64,000 bases of DNA from JBBSHE01 sp038253325 (GCA_038253325.1 JBBSHE010000002.1:1-64000), one strand, 5' to 3'. Positions 41,734 to 50,750 are shown, numbered from the stretch's first letter. A program made the numbers and translations. The notes: generated by a model from the letters alone, not told the origin.

Positions 41734-41849
41734 CGACACCCTCTTCCCTGACTGTCGGTCCTCGGATGGCCACCCACTCGGTTGACCGCCCGGATAGCAC
41801 TCCAGTGTGACGACGTCGACGACGGCCGCACCGCAATTTGTTCGTGGTA

Positions 41850-41878
41850 ATCATCGAACGGCTCCTGTAGCCTGTCAA
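41850..41878 (-). promoter_or_regulatory. Promoter of the sugar transporter operon
   Basis: On the minus strand, TTGACA (41878-41873) and GATGAT (41855-41850) are 17 bases apart, a good -35 with an acceptable -10. Transcription would begin about 110 bases before the binding-protein start. The candidate operator at 41888-41900 lies about 10 bases upstream of the -35, between the two divergent promoters. Confidence 0.55.
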
Positions 41879-41887
41879 GGGTGTTTT

Positions 41888-41900
41888 CATAATTAATACT
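41888..41900. promoter_or_regulatory. Candidate operator 1 of the galactose regulator
   Basis: CATAATTAATACT stands out as AT-rich in a high-GC region and matches CATTAATTAATGCT at 48183-48196 with one inserted T and one substitution. It lies between the divergent operons. A TACGAT -10 box for the catabolic operon is at 41916-41921, and the site would cover its -35 (TTAATA, 41893-41898). Binding by the FadR-type regulator at 42781 is inferred. Confidence 0.55.
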
Positions 41901-41964
41901 TGGATCCCGCGGGTCTACGATGTGGCAGGGCCCCGGCCATGACAGACCATCGTGGAGGGCGTGT

Positions 41965-42723
41965 GTGAGCGACCATCGACTGCATGATCGGGTTGCCGTG
42001 GTGACCGGTGCGGCGGGCGGTATCGGCTCGGCGTCGGCCCGCCGGCTGGCGTCGGAGGGCGCGACCGTCGTACTCGTGGATGTCCGAAACGATGAAGGAG
42101 GCGAAGTCGCCCAGGAGATTGCCCGCGCCGGGGGCAACGCCGAGTACGTGTCGTGCGATGTCGGTTCAGCTGCTGACTGGGAGCAGGTGGCGTCCAACGC
42201 TCTGACCCGATATGGCCGGATCGACATCCTGCACACCAATGCGTACGCCCTCAGGGTGCAGGCTGCTCACGCGCTTGCGCCTGCGGAGTGGGGTCGCCAG
42301 ATCGATGTCTCACTCACGGGTGCGTTCCTGGGAGTGCGCGCACTCGTGTCAGCGCTCCGATCGGCTCGAGGTGCCGTCGTGTTCACCTCGTCGGTGCACG
42401 CGAGAATGGGACTCCCAGGCCATCCGGCCTACGCCGCGGCCAAGGCCGGACTCACCGGGCTGGCTCGTCAGCTGGCAGTCGAGTATGGGCCGGATGTGCG
42501 GTTCAATGCGGTCCTCCCGGGACCGATCCTCACCCGCGCATGGGACGGGATCAACGACGCCGAGCGAGCAAAGACAGTGGAACAAACCGTGGCGAGGCGG
42601 TTCGGCCGACCCGAGGAGGTAGCCGCGGCCGTTGCCTTCTTGTGCTCTGACGACGCCAGCTACATCACCGGTGCGAGTCTCGTCGTCGACGGGGGGTGGA
42701 GCATCTACAAGACTTCGTCGTGA
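41965..42723 (+). CDS. SDR dehydrogenase, probable galactose dehydrogenase
   Basis: This 252-residue short-chain dehydrogenase has the cofactor loop TGAAGGIGSA, the catalytic Ser in FTSSVHARMG and the YxxxK pair in HPAYAAAKAGL. As first gene of the De Ley-Doudoroff-type operon it probably oxidises the sugar to its lactone with NAD(P)+. The start is GTG 41965, preceded by GGAGGG; other in-frame positions are worse. A TACGAT -10 box stands at 41916-41921. Other SDR substrates are possible because the family is broad. Confidence 0.85.
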   Translation: MSDHRLHDRVAVVTGAAGGIGSASARRLASEGATVVLVDVRNDEGGEVAQEIARAGGNAEYVSCDVGSAADWEQVASNALTRYGRIDILHTNAYALRVQAAHALAPAEWGRQIDVSLTGAFLGVRALVSALRSARGAVVFTSSVHARMGLPGHPAYAAAKAGLTGLARQLAVEYGPDVRFNAVLPGPILTRAWDGINDAERAKTVEQTVARRFGRPEEVAAAVAFLCSDDASYITGASLVVDGGWSIYKTSS

Positions 42724-42780
42724 CGCGAGATGCGAACGAGTCTGGCGGCTGTCGCGTCGGCCTGGCAAGGAGGTGGAAGA

Positions 42781-43560
42781 GTGTCGGAGTACCCGCTGCG
42801 TGGGCTGCACGGCCAGACTGTGCAGACGTTGGGCATGCGCATCCTTGGCGGCGTTTACGCCCCAGGTGACCCCCTGCCTCCCGAACAGCTCGAACGGGAG
42901 CTCGGAGTGAGCAAGACCGTCGTGCGCGAGGCGATGCGGGTGCTCGCCGCCAAGGGGCTCGTGGAGTCACGCCAGAAGCGGGGAACTGTCATCCGCCCGC
43001 GATCCGCCTGGAGCCTGCTCGACCCCGAACTGCTGGAGTGGCAGCAGCTGGGAGATCCAGATCCCAGATTCTTGGTGGAGCTGGCCGAGGTACGTGGAAT
43101 CGTCGAACCTGCCGGCGCGCGCTTGGCTGCGTTGCGCCGGACGGACGACGACCTGGCCCTGCTCGACGAAGCTCTCGACGACATGGTCGAGGCCGGCCGT
43201 GATGCGGAGCGGTTGATTGCCGCGGACATGCGATTCCACCGCTCGTTGCTGGGCGCCGCGCACAACGAGCTGCTGTTTCGAATGGAGGTGGTCATCGTGA
43301 GTGGGTTGAACATCCGCGACCGGTTGGTCCACCACCGAGGTGACAAGTGGTCGGACCCGGTGCCCGCGCACCGGGCGTTGCTGACCGCCGTCCGCGATGG
43401 CGATGTCGAGGCTTCCAGTCAGGCGATGAAGGGGCTGCTCGAACAAGCGGAGCGGGATGTATTGACAGCGGGTCGACGCAGCCAGCGAAGGAAACGTGTC
43501 GACGACACGAGAGCCACGTCACCCGGTCGCAGGTCCAAGGACTCGGAGCCAAGGCGATGA
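42781..43560 (+). CDS. FadR-type GntR transcriptional regulator
   Basis: This 259-residue repressor-like protein has the winged helix RELGVSKTVVREAMRVLAAKGL near the N-terminus and a helical FCD ligand domain with conserved His in DMRFHRSLLGAAHN and VPAHRALLTAV that bind metal and sugar acid. E. coli DgoR belongs to the same group, with galactonate as ligand. The start is GTG 42781, just after AAGGAGG. It is inside the operon, so it probably controls itself and its neighbours through the AT-rich sites at 41888-41900 and 48183-48196. The stop overlaps dgoD by ATGA. Confidence 0.88.
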   Translation: MSEYPLRGLHGQTVQTLGMRILGGVYAPGDPLPPEQLERELGVSKTVVREAMRVLAAKGLVESRQKRGTVIRPRSAWSLLDPELLEWQQLGDPDPRFLVELAEVRGIVEPAGARLAALRRTDDDLALLDEALDDMVEAGRDAERLIAADMRFHRSLLGAAHNELLFRMEVVIVSGLNIRDRLVHHRGDKWSDPVPAHRALLTAVRDGDVEASSQAMKGLLEQAERDVLTAGRRSQRRKRVDDTRATSPGRRSKDSEPRR

Positions 43561-44702
43561 AGATCACGAGGCTGGAGACGTTCGTCGTACCACCGCGCTG
43601 GCTTTTCCTTCGGATCGAGACGGACGACGGGCTGGTCGGCTGGGGCGAGCCGGTGGTCGAAGGTCGGGCCGAAACCGTGCAGGCCGCGGTTGGTGAGCTC
43701 GAGGACTACCTGCTTGGCGAGGATCCGCTCCGTATCGAGGACCACTGGCAGGTGCTCACGAAGGGCGGCTTCTACCGGGGTGGCCCGGTGCTCTCGAGTG
43801 CCATCGCCGGAATCGACCAGGCACTCTGGGACATTGCAGGCAAGACCTACAACGTTCCTGTGCATGCGCTGCTGGGAGGACCGGTGCGGGACAGGGTGCG
43901 GGTCTATGCGTGGATCGGCGGCGACTCACCCGATCATGTGGCCGAGCTTGCGGCTGCGCAGATCGCAGCAGGTTTCACTGCCGTCAAGATGAACGGCATG
44001 GGTGAGATGGCGCCGATCGACACCCCCAAGCGGACCCTGGACGTGGTGGAACGCGTAGCCGCGGTCCGAGAGGCGATCGGCGATGAGCGCGATGTCGTCG
44101 TGGATTTCCATGGACGTGTCTCGACGCCGATGGCCCGGCGGATCCTGCCGCTGCTCGAACCTTTGATGCCGCTGTTCGTCGAGGAGCCTGTGCTGCCCGA
44201 ACACTCCGCACACCTCGCCTCGGTCGTGCAGTCGTCGTCAGTGCCCATCGGCACAGGAGAGAGACTGTATTCACGGTGGGACTTCCGCGATGTGCTGGCA
44301 AGCGGAATCGCGGTCGCGCAACCCGATCTCTCGCATGCCGGCGGCATCTCAGAGGTACGCCGCATCGCGGCCGCGTCCGAGACGTACGACGTGCTGATTG
44401 CGCCCCATTGCCCGCTTGGGCCGATCGCGCTTGCGGCTAGCATGCAGATCGCCTTCTCGGTGCCGAACTTCTTGATCCAGGAGCAAAGCCGAGGCATCCA
44501 CTACAACACCGGCAACGACCTGCTCGACTACCTGATGGACACCAGCCCGTTCGAGTTCGTCGACGGGTATGCGGCGTTGCCCACGAGGCCGGGGCTCGGG
44601 ATCGAGATAGACGAGACCGCCGTCAGGCAAGCCGCCGCACGTGGACACCGGTGGCGAAACCCCGTCTGGCGCCATGGCGACGGGTCGTTTGCAGAGTGGT
44701 GA
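43557..44702 (+). CDS. dgoD: D-galactonate dehydratase
   Basis: This enolase-superfamily enzyme removes water from D-galactonate to give 2-keto-3-deoxy-galactonate. It follows E. coli DgoD closely from memory: MKITRLETF, VVDFHGRVSTPMARRI with the metal Asp, FVEEPVLPE and GTGERLYSR with metal Glu, QPDLSHAGGI, and LIAPHCPLGPIALAA with the catalytic His. It ends in the DgoD-like RNPVWRHGDGS. The length of 381 residues is right. The start is ATG 43557, overlapping the regulator stop by ATGA. Confidence 0.95.
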   Translation: MKITRLETFVVPPRWLFLRIETDDGLVGWGEPVVEGRAETVQAAVGELEDYLLGEDPLRIEDHWQVLTKGGFYRGGPVLSSAIAGIDQALWDIAGKTYNVPVHALLGGPVRDRVRVYAWIGGDSPDHVAELAAAQIAAGFTAVKMNGMGEMAPIDTPKRTLDVVERVAAVREAIGDERDVVVDFHGRVSTPMARRILPLLEPLMPLFVEEPVLPEHSAHLASVVQSSSVPIGTGERLYSRWDFRDVLASGIAVAQPDLSHAGGISEVRRIAAASETYDVLIAPHCPLGPIALAASMQIAFSVPNFLIQEQSRGIHYNTGNDLLDYLMDTSPFEFVDGYAALPTRPGLGIEIDETAVRQAAARGHRWRNPVWRHGDGSFAEW

Positions 44703-45565
44703 CCGCGAACAACGTCGACGTGGTGCAACGGCTGTCGGTGCCGCTGCGCGTGACCGTCGACCTCGCCCACGGAGGCCGTTGGACATCTCTGGTCGGAGGT
44801 GGGCGGGAGTGGCTGCTCACCCTGCCTACTCCGGGTCGTGCGGCCGTCTGCCCAGATGACCCTTTCGTCGATGCGGGAGGGTTGGAGGAGTGCATCCCCA
44901 CCGTGCGCGGGATCCCAGACCACGGCAGCGCCTGGTCCAGGGCATGGCGGCGCGATGACAGGCACGACGTCGTCGAAGGACCGGACTACGAGTTGAGACG
45001 CAGCATCGACACGACCGGGCCCAGCGTGGTGACGGACTACCAGCTGACCGCGGAACCCGGTCTTCGATTCGTGTGGGCAGCGCACGCGCTGCTTGATCTC
45101 TCCGAAGATGCGCGACTGGACGCACCAGCCGGGACGCCGGTGCGGGTCTACCCCGACTCTGCCCACCGACGGGACGGCTTGTCGACCAGTGAGCCTGGCT
45201 GGGTGCAGGACAGCTGGCCCCAGCCCGCCGGTCTTCCACTCCACCTGCTCGGGCCAGACGACGGCACCGCCGTCGGTGCAGTTCTGGTCGGTTGTGCCGC
45301 CGTGACAGTGCACGACGGCGCGGACTTCCTCACCCTGCGTCTGCAGGCAGACAGTGCACTGCCTTTCAGCACGGGACTCTGGCGCAACCTCGGCGGATTC
45401 CCACCCGATCGTCCGTATCGAAGCATCGGCGTCGAGCCGATGCTGGGTCAGGTGTTCGACCGGCAGGAGGCCGGACCGAACGAGGCAGCCACCGTTCCCG
45501 ACTCCGGCGAAGTCAGCTGGCGACTGGAGATCACCGCCGGGAGGAGGACCGATGGACCTGGTTGA
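44699..45565 (+). CDS. Aldose 1-epimerase-like protein
   Basis: This 288-residue protein has the beta-sandwich pattern of galactose mutarotases (GGRWTSLVGGGREWLL near the start, IGVEPMLGQVFD late). The catalytic His/Glu pair cannot be placed with certainty. In this operon it may speed interconversion of the galactose anomers for the dehydrogenase. The start is GTG 44699, overlapping dgoD by GTGA, and the 3' end overlaps the aldolase gene by 14 bases. Confidence 0.78.
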   Translation: MTANNVDVVQRLSVPLRVTVDLAHGGRWTSLVGGGREWLLTLPTPGRAAVCPDDPFVDAGGLEECIPTVRGIPDHGSAWSRAWRRDDRHDVVEGPDYELRRSIDTTGPSVVTDYQLTAEPGLRFVWAAHALLDLSEDARLDAPAGTPVRVYPDSAHRRDGLSTSEPGWVQDSWPQPAGLPLHLLGPDDGTAVGAVLVGCAAVTVHDGADFLTLRLQADSALPFSTGLWRNLGGFPPDRPYRSIGVEPMLGQVFDRQEAGPNEAATVPDSGEVSWRLEITAGRRTDGPG

Positions 45566-46184
45566 GCTGCTCGGCGAACGCAGGCTGCTGGGGATCGTAC
45601 GCGGGTCCGATCCCGATGCCGCTGTCCGCGCCGTGTGCACACTGGTGGACGCTGGAGTGGAGGTGGTCGAGGTCTCACTCAGTGGCGTCGACGGGCTGGG
45701 AGTGGTCGGTCGCTGCCGAGCGGCCCTTGGTGACCAAGCGGCCTTGGGGGCAGGCACGGTGATCACCGCCCGAGATGCCGCCCGTGCGGTGGATGCCGGA
45801 GCAGCGTTCGTCGTGTCGCCGGCGGTCACGGAGGGCGCTCGGGCCGCCGCAGAGGACGGGCTACCGGTTCTGTGTGGCGCCTTGACGCCAACCGAGGTGC
45901 TCGCTGCCGCGGCGCTGGGGGCGTTCGCCGTGAAGATCTTCCCTGCCTTTCTCCACGGACCCGCCTATATCGGTGCTCTCCGCGAGCCCTTTCCCGAGCT
46001 GCGGTTCGTGCCGGTCGGAGGCGTCGACGCGGCAAGTGTCCCCGACTACATCGCCGCCGGTGCGTACGCGGTCGGCGTGGGGTCACCCCTGGTCGGGGAC
46101 GCCGCGGCAGGCGGCAGCCTTGCCGGACTTCAGGCAAGGGCGGCGCAGTATCGTCGTGCCGTCGCGGTGGAAGGGTCGGCGTGA
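45552..46184 (+). CDS. 2-keto-3-deoxy-6-phosphogalactonate aldolase
   Basis: This 210-residue class I aldolase splits KDPGal (or KDPG) to pyruvate and glyceraldehyde 3-phosphate. The Schiff-base lysine is K128 in AVKIFPA, with E40 in EVVEVSLSG and R17 in GIVRGSDPDAAV. The residues match E. coli DgoA more than Eda by context. The start is ATG 45552. The stop overlaps the kinase start by GTGA. Confidence 0.9.
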   Translation: MDLVELLGERRLLGIVRGSDPDAAVRAVCTLVDAGVEVVEVSLSGVDGLGVVGRCRAALGDQAALGAGTVITARDAARAVDAGAAFVVSPAVTEGARAAAEDGLPVLCGALTPTEVLAAAALGAFAVKIFPAFLHGPAYIGALREPFPELRFVPVGGVDAASVPDYIAAGAYAVGVGSPLVGDAAAGGSLAGLQARAAQYRRAVAVEGSA

Positions 46185-47143
46185 CCGAGGATAGCCGTAC
46201 CGTTGACGTCGTCTCCTTCGGCGAGGTGATGGGAGCCATCCGGTCGGAGGGACGTATCCGCATGGGGGGTCCGCTTACCTTGTCGATTGCCGGCGCCGAA
46301 ACCAATACGGCCATCGGCCTGTCGCGGCTCGGGCACAAGGCACGCTTTACGACGAGGCTAGGCGATGACGAGTTCGCCTTGCTTGTGCTGCGCACGCTGC
46401 GTGCGGAGGGCGTCGACGTCGACAAGTGCCGAATTACGGCAGGCATGCCGACCGGGTTGATCTTCTTCGAGTCACCGACCGGAAATCTGAGGCGGGTGAC
46501 GTACCGGCGCAGGGACTCCGCCGCAACAAACCTGGAGGCTGCTGACCTGGTCGAGTTGTTCAGCGGCTCACCGAGGATCCTGCATCTCACCGGGATCACT
46601 CCGGCTCTCGGTCCAGGCCCCCGTGAAGCGGTGCTGGCGGCCGTGCAGGCCGCACGATCGCAGGACGTGAAGGTCTGCCTCGACGTCAACTTCCGTTCGC
46701 AGCTGTGGTCTCGCGAGGAGGCCTCGAAGACGCTCAAAGCCCTGGTGCCACAGGTAGATGTTCTCGTCGCGTCGGCGGATGAACTGGACGTGGTTGCGCC
46801 GGACCAGGCGGGCGAGACCGCGCAGACGGCCGCCTTGCTGGATGCCGGAGCCATCGAGGTCGTGGTCAAGAAGGGTGCCGGCGGAGCGAGCCGCTTCGGT
46901 GCGGACGGCAGCGTGCATCAAGACGCCGTTCGGGTCGCTGTAACCGATCCTGTCGGTGCCGGAGATGCGTTCGTGGCCGGCTACTTGTCGGGACTACTCG
47001 AAGGAGTTGGTCCGCGGGAGCGACTCCTTCGAGCCGTCACCGTCAGTGCCTTCGCGGTTGCCAGCCAAGGGGACTGGGAGGGACTACCGACACGTGCAGA
47101 GCTCGACCTGCTCGGGCACCCTTCCGAAACCGTTGTTCGCTGA
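46181..47143 (+). CDS. 2-keto-3-deoxy-galactonate kinase (PfkB family)
   Basis: This 320-residue PfkB-family sugar kinase has GAETNTAIGLSRLG near the N-terminus and the catalytic DPVGAGDAFVAGYL near the C-terminus. In this operon it should phosphorylate KDGal for the aldolase. Classical DgoK of E. coli is from another family, so this would be a non-orthologous replacement, as is usual for KdgK-type kinases. The start is GTG 46181, overlapping the aldolase by four bases. Confidence 0.88.
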   Translation: MTEDSRTVDVVSFGEVMGAIRSEGRIRMGGPLTLSIAGAETNTAIGLSRLGHKARFTTRLGDDEFALLVLRTLRAEGVDVDKCRITAGMPTGLIFFESPTGNLRRVTYRRRDSAATNLEAADLVELFSGSPRILHLTGITPALGPGPREAVLAAVQAARSQDVKVCLDVNFRSQLWSREEASKTLKALVPQVDVLVASADELDVVAPDQAGETAQTAALLDAGAIEVVVKKGAGGASRFGADGSVHQDAVRVAVTDPVGAGDAFVAGYLSGLLEGVGPRERLLRAVTVSAFAVASQGDWEGLPTRAELDLLGHPSETVVR

Positions 47144-47163
47144 TCGACTTCTCTGGAGCGCAG

Positions 47164-48054
47164 ATGACATCCGATGTCCGAGTGCCTAGCCGGGTCACAG
47201 TCGACCGGTACGAGCTCGGCGAGGGTGGTCGATGGGTTGACGGCCGATTCGTGTTCGTTGACATTCTGGCCGGCCGACTGCACGAGCTCCGCGACGACGG
47301 GACCGTAGGGACACTGGCTGCGCTGAACGTTCCGCTCGGTGCGGTCGCGCCGATCGAAGGCCGTCCCGACCAGTGGCTGGCGGCCGCCGGGACGGGCGTG
47401 GCCCTGATCGAGTCGGGGTCCGTCACACACTGGCTTGGCCGGCCGGAGGACGCCAACCCCGTTGCAACGAGGATGAACGACGGGGTGGCTGATCCGTTCG
47501 GCCGGTTCTGGGCCGGCAGCATGCCGTACGACGGGACACCTGGAGCTGGATCGCTCTACCGAGTCGATCGCGATGGCTCCGTGCACCGCGCGCTCGACGG
47601 CTTGACGATTGCCAACGGTCCCGCCTTCACATCGGACGGTCGGACGATGTTCGTCGCCGACAGTGCTCGCGGCCTCGTGTTGCGCTCGGCGGTTCACCCA
47701 GACAGTGGGCGCGTCGAGGATCCGTCGTTGTTCGTGCAGCTCGAAGCAAACGAGAGTCCGGACGGGATGACGGTCGACGCGGCAGACCATCTGTGGATCG
47801 CGATCTGGGGTCGAGGCGAAGTACGCCGGCACGCTCCTGACGGTCGCCTGGTCGAACGGCTCCGAGTTCCGTGCATGCAACCGACCAGCGTGTGCCTCGG
47901 CGGCGCAGCGGGCGATGTGCTGTACGTGACGACGGCGTGGCATGGCCACCCGGAGTGGACCGAACCGGACGGCGCCGTGCTGGCAACCCGGGTCGACGTC
48001 GCCGGCGCGCCGACCCCGACGTACAGGCCGTCATGGACGGCAGCTCAACGCTGA
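47164..48054 (+). CDS. SMP-30/gluconolactonase family protein
   Basis: This 296-residue beta-propeller lactonase opens sugar lactones. It has the metal Glu in LGEGGRWVDG, RMNDGVADPFGRFWAGSM with Asn and Asp ligands, and SPDGMTVDAADHLWIAIWG. In context it should hydrolyse galactonolactone to galactonate. It starts 20 bases after the kinase and ends the catabolic operon; the GH27 gene has its own promoter. Confidence 0.9.
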   Translation: MTSDVRVPSRVTVDRYELGEGGRWVDGRFVFVDILAGRLHELRDDGTVGTLAALNVPLGAVAPIEGRPDQWLAAAGTGVALIESGSVTHWLGRPEDANPVATRMNDGVADPFGRFWAGSMPYDGTPGAGSLYRVDRDGSVHRALDGLTIANGPAFTSDGRTMFVADSARGLVLRSAVHPDSGRVEDPSLFVQLEANESPDGMTVDAADHLWIAIWGRGEVRRHAPDGRLVERLRVPCMQPTSVCLGGAAGDVLYVTTAWHGHPEWTEPDGAVLATRVDVAGAPTPTYRPSWTAAQR

Positions 48055-48146
48055 GCCACTCCGGCTGGGCCCAGGCAATCAGCGCGCCCGCTCGACAGCG
48101 CCGGTTGGTTCGCGTCGGTTGCCGGCGTTTGCGAGCCCCGCATCCC

Positions 48147-48175
48147 TTGACACTCGCCGAGTGGCTGTCTAGCCT
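48147..48175 (+). promoter_or_regulatory. Promoter of the GH27 gene
   Basis: TTGACA (48147-48152) and TAGCCT (48170-48175) are exactly 17 bases apart, close to the actinobacterial consensus. Transcription should start near 48182, directly at the AT-rich operator 48183-48196. Confidence 0.75.
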
Positions 48176-48182
48176 CATAAAT

Positions 48183-48196
48183 CATTAATTAATGCT
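48183..48196. promoter_or_regulatory. Candidate operator 2, downstream of the GH27 promoter
   Basis: CATTAATTAATGCT begins about eight bases after the -10 box and contains the perfect palindrome ATTAATTAAT (48184-48193). It matches the site at 41888-41900. A bound repressor here would block RNA polymerase at or just after the start. Its placement supports co-regulation of the secreted enzyme with the uptake and catabolic operons. Confidence 0.6.
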
Positions 48197-48233
48197 CTCG
48201 TGCCTTTGTGGGACCACAGCTGGAGGACAGCAC

Positions 48234-50750
48234 ATGAGGAAGATCGTCGGCATACTGGCTGCACTGCTGATCAGCGCCTCGCTGGGAGGCGTCGGGTCCA
48301 CTGTTCTCACCCCCAGTCCTGCTGCTGCTCTCGACAACGGGCTTGCCAGGACGCCATACATGGGCTGGAACACCTACTACGGGCTCGGGGGGAACTTCAA
48401 CGACCAGACGATCAAGAGCGAGGCCGACGCCATCGTCTCCCGTGGGCTGAAGGATGCCGGCTACCGGTACGTATGGCTCGACGGCGGCTGGTGGTCCGGC
48501 ACCCGCGATGCTAACGGCAACATCACGGTGGATCCACAACAGTGGCCGAACGGCATGCGAGGGGTCGCGGACTACATCCACTCCAAGGGTCTCCTGGCAG
48601 GCATCTACACCGATGCCGGCGCCAACGGCTGCGGAGGCGCCAACCAGGGCAGCTACGGGCGCTACCAGCAAGACGTCAACCAGTTCGCCAGCTGGGGGTT
48701 CGACGCGGTCAAGGTCGACTACTGCGGCGGTACGGAGCAGCGGCTCGACCCTGCAAAGCAGTACGGACAGTTCCGCGACGCGATCCTCCACAACGCCAGC
48801 GGCCGCCCGATGTTGCTCAACATCTGCAACCCCTTCACCCCCGGCCAGTACGCACCCGGCTATCCGCCGTACGACCGGTCTGCCTACAACTCGTACAGCT
48901 TCGGTCCGACCACCGGGAACTCGTGGCGAACCGACACCGACATCGGCTTCGTGCACAACATCCAGTTCCGCGACGTGCTGCGCAATCTCGACGCGAACAA
49001 CGCTCACCCCGAAGCGGCGGGACCCGGGCACTGGAATGACCCCGACTACCTCGGTCCAGAACTGGGGATGACCAGTACTGAGGCACAGACGCAGTTCAGT
49101 ATGTGGACGATCTCGGCAGCACCGCTCATCATCGGCAGTGACATTCGGGCTCTGTCGCAGCAGTCGATCACGATGCTGACCAACCCCGAGGTCATCGCGA
49201 TCTCGCAGGATGCACGTGGCGTACAAGGCACACCGATCTCCACCCAGGGAAACGGGCAGGTCTGGGTCAAGCCACTGGCCAACGGCGACCGAGCGGTCGC
49301 GTTGCTCAACCGCGGCACCACCGCCCAAACGATCAGCACGGACGCCTCCACGATCGGAATGCCGCACGCAAGCAGGTACACCCTGCGCGACGTGTGGAAC
49401 CACAGCAGTACCGAGTCGGCAGGCCGGATCGCTGCAGCGGTGCCGCCCCACGCGGTCGTGATGTACCGGATCAGCGCCAAGAGCGGGCACTCCCTGCCCC
49501 CCGCTGTGGTGCTGTCGCCGCCCGTAACGCCGGCTGCCTACCCCGGCTCTGACCTTCGCTTGGCAGTTCCCGGCCAGGCACTCCCGGTGTCCGTCACCTT
49601 CGAAAACAATGCACGCGAGCCGCTGCGCGACGTGCGCATGAGCCTGAACGCGCCGCCAGGTTGGAGCCTCCAACCCGCTGCGGAGATCAATGTCGGGACC
49701 CTGCCCGGTCGCCACAGTCACACCGCAACGTGGAGCGTCACCCCACCACCGGGAACGCTCCCGGGCACCGACACCTTGACGGCGACCACCAGCTATACGT
49801 ACGACGGCCATCAGGCGGCCCAGGTGACGAGCGACAGCTCGGTGACCGTGCCCGCTACGCCACCTGCGGACCTCACGTACCTCAGCGACCAGACCTGGCT
49901 CGACGCAACCAGCGGCTACCTCGTTCCACGACTTGACGCCGAGGTTGGCGGCCAGCCCATGCGCATGCAAGGACAGACCTACCGCAAGGGCATCGGCGTT
50001 GCTTCCCCGTCCCAGATCGACTTCTACGTCGGCGGCCGATGCAGCGGGCTGTCCAGCACGATCGGCATCGACGACATCGTCAACCAGGTTGGTCCACAGG
50101 GCGGCACAGCCACGTTCCAGGTGTACGCCGACGGCCGGAAGCTCTACGACAGCGGAGCCGTTGATCGCACGTCGACTCGACAAGTCAACGTTGACATCAC
50201 CGGAGCGGACGTTCTCACCCTCGTCGTGGGCGACGCCGGTGACGGGGGGTACAACGACCGCGCAGACTGGGGAAACCTGCAGGTGAGCTGCGAGGGGCCC
50301 GCCGCTACCGTGCCGTCCGGGCCGTGGCCGCACTATGTCTCACCCTCCGCCGAGACGGCGAGCGCTACCAGTGCCAACAGCGGCTACCCGGCGAGCTACG
50401 CGGTCGACACCTCCCGGGTGACGTTCTGGCACACGCAGTTCAGTCCGGTCCATGACCCGCTGCCACAGTCGATCACGGTCGATCTCGGAGCGACTCGCAA
50501 CGTCGATGGCCTCACGTACCAAACTCGACTGGACGGCGGCACCTCGGGAATCATCACCGGCTACCGGGTCGAGCTGAGCGCTGATGGCGTCAACTTCGCG
50601 CCGGTCGCCGTGGGAAGTTGGAGCGACGACACCAGCATCAAGTCCGTGACCTTCGACCGCAGCGCGGCACGATTCGTGCGCCTGACTGCGACATCCGGCG
50701 TCGCCGACTACGCGAACGCGGCCGACATTCGCATCTCGGACATGCCCTGA
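48234..50750 (+). CDS. Secreted GH27 alpha-galactosidase-like glycosidase with CBMs
   Basis: This 838-residue secreted enzyme has a signal peptide (about 1-32), a GH27 domain (33-430) with nucleophile D162 in VKVDYCGG and acid/base D269 in WNDPDYL, a NEW3 domain (437-535), an NPCBM domain (545-688) and a C-terminal F5/8-type CBM (700-838). The common DD-W motif of GH27 is WLDGGWW here, so the second Asp is Gly. GH27 also contains beta-L-arabinopyranosidases, so specificity is not certain, but galactose fits the operon. The start is ATG 48234 after GGAGGA. Confidence 0.92.
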   Translation: MRKIVGILAALLISASLGGVGSTVLTPSPAAALDNGLARTPYMGWNTYYGLGGNFNDQTIKSEADAIVSRGLKDAGYRYVWLDGGWWSGTRDANGNITVDPQQWPNGMRGVADYIHSKGLLAGIYTDAGANGCGGANQGSYGRYQQDVNQFASWGFDAVKVDYCGGTEQRLDPAKQYGQFRDAILHNASGRPMLLNICNPFTPGQYAPGYPPYDRSAYNSYSFGPTTGNSWRTDTDIGFVHNIQFRDVLRNLDANNAHPEAAGPGHWNDPDYLGPELGMTSTEAQTQFSMWTISAAPLIIGSDIRALSQQSITMLTNPEVIAISQDARGVQGTPISTQGNGQVWVKPLANGDRAVALLNRGTTAQTISTDASTIGMPHASRYTLRDVWNHSSTESAGRIAAAVPPHAVVMYRISAKSGHSLPPAVVLSPPVTPAAYPGSDLRLAVPGQALPVSVTFENNAREPLRDVRMSLNAPPGWSLQPAAEINVGTLPGRHSHTATWSVTPPPGTLPGTDTLTATTSYTYDGHQAAQVTSDSSVTVPATPPADLTYLSDQTWLDATSGYLVPRLDAEVGGQPMRMQGQTYRKGIGVASPSQIDFYVGGRCSGLSSTIGIDDIVNQVGPQGGTATFQVYADGRKLYDSGAVDRTSTRQVNVDITGADVLTLVVGDAGDGGYNDRADWGNLQVSCEGPAATVPSGPWPHYVSPSAETASATSANSGYPASYAVDTSRVTFWHTQFSPVHDPLPQSITVDLGATRNVDGLTYQTRLDGGTSGIITGYRVELSADGVNFAPVAVGSWSDDTSIKSVTFDRSAARFVRLTATSGVADYANAADIRISDMP

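Noticed and set aside
48192..48233. ATG 48192 as the start of the GH27 protein
   Set aside because: It would fall inside the operator and put 14 unrelated residues before a good signal peptide. ATG 48234 has GGAGGA upstream.
48189..50333. A 714-codon minus-strand open frame over the GH27 gene
   Set aside because: The plus strand carries a signal peptide, catalytic residues and three further domains. The antisense frame has no family match.
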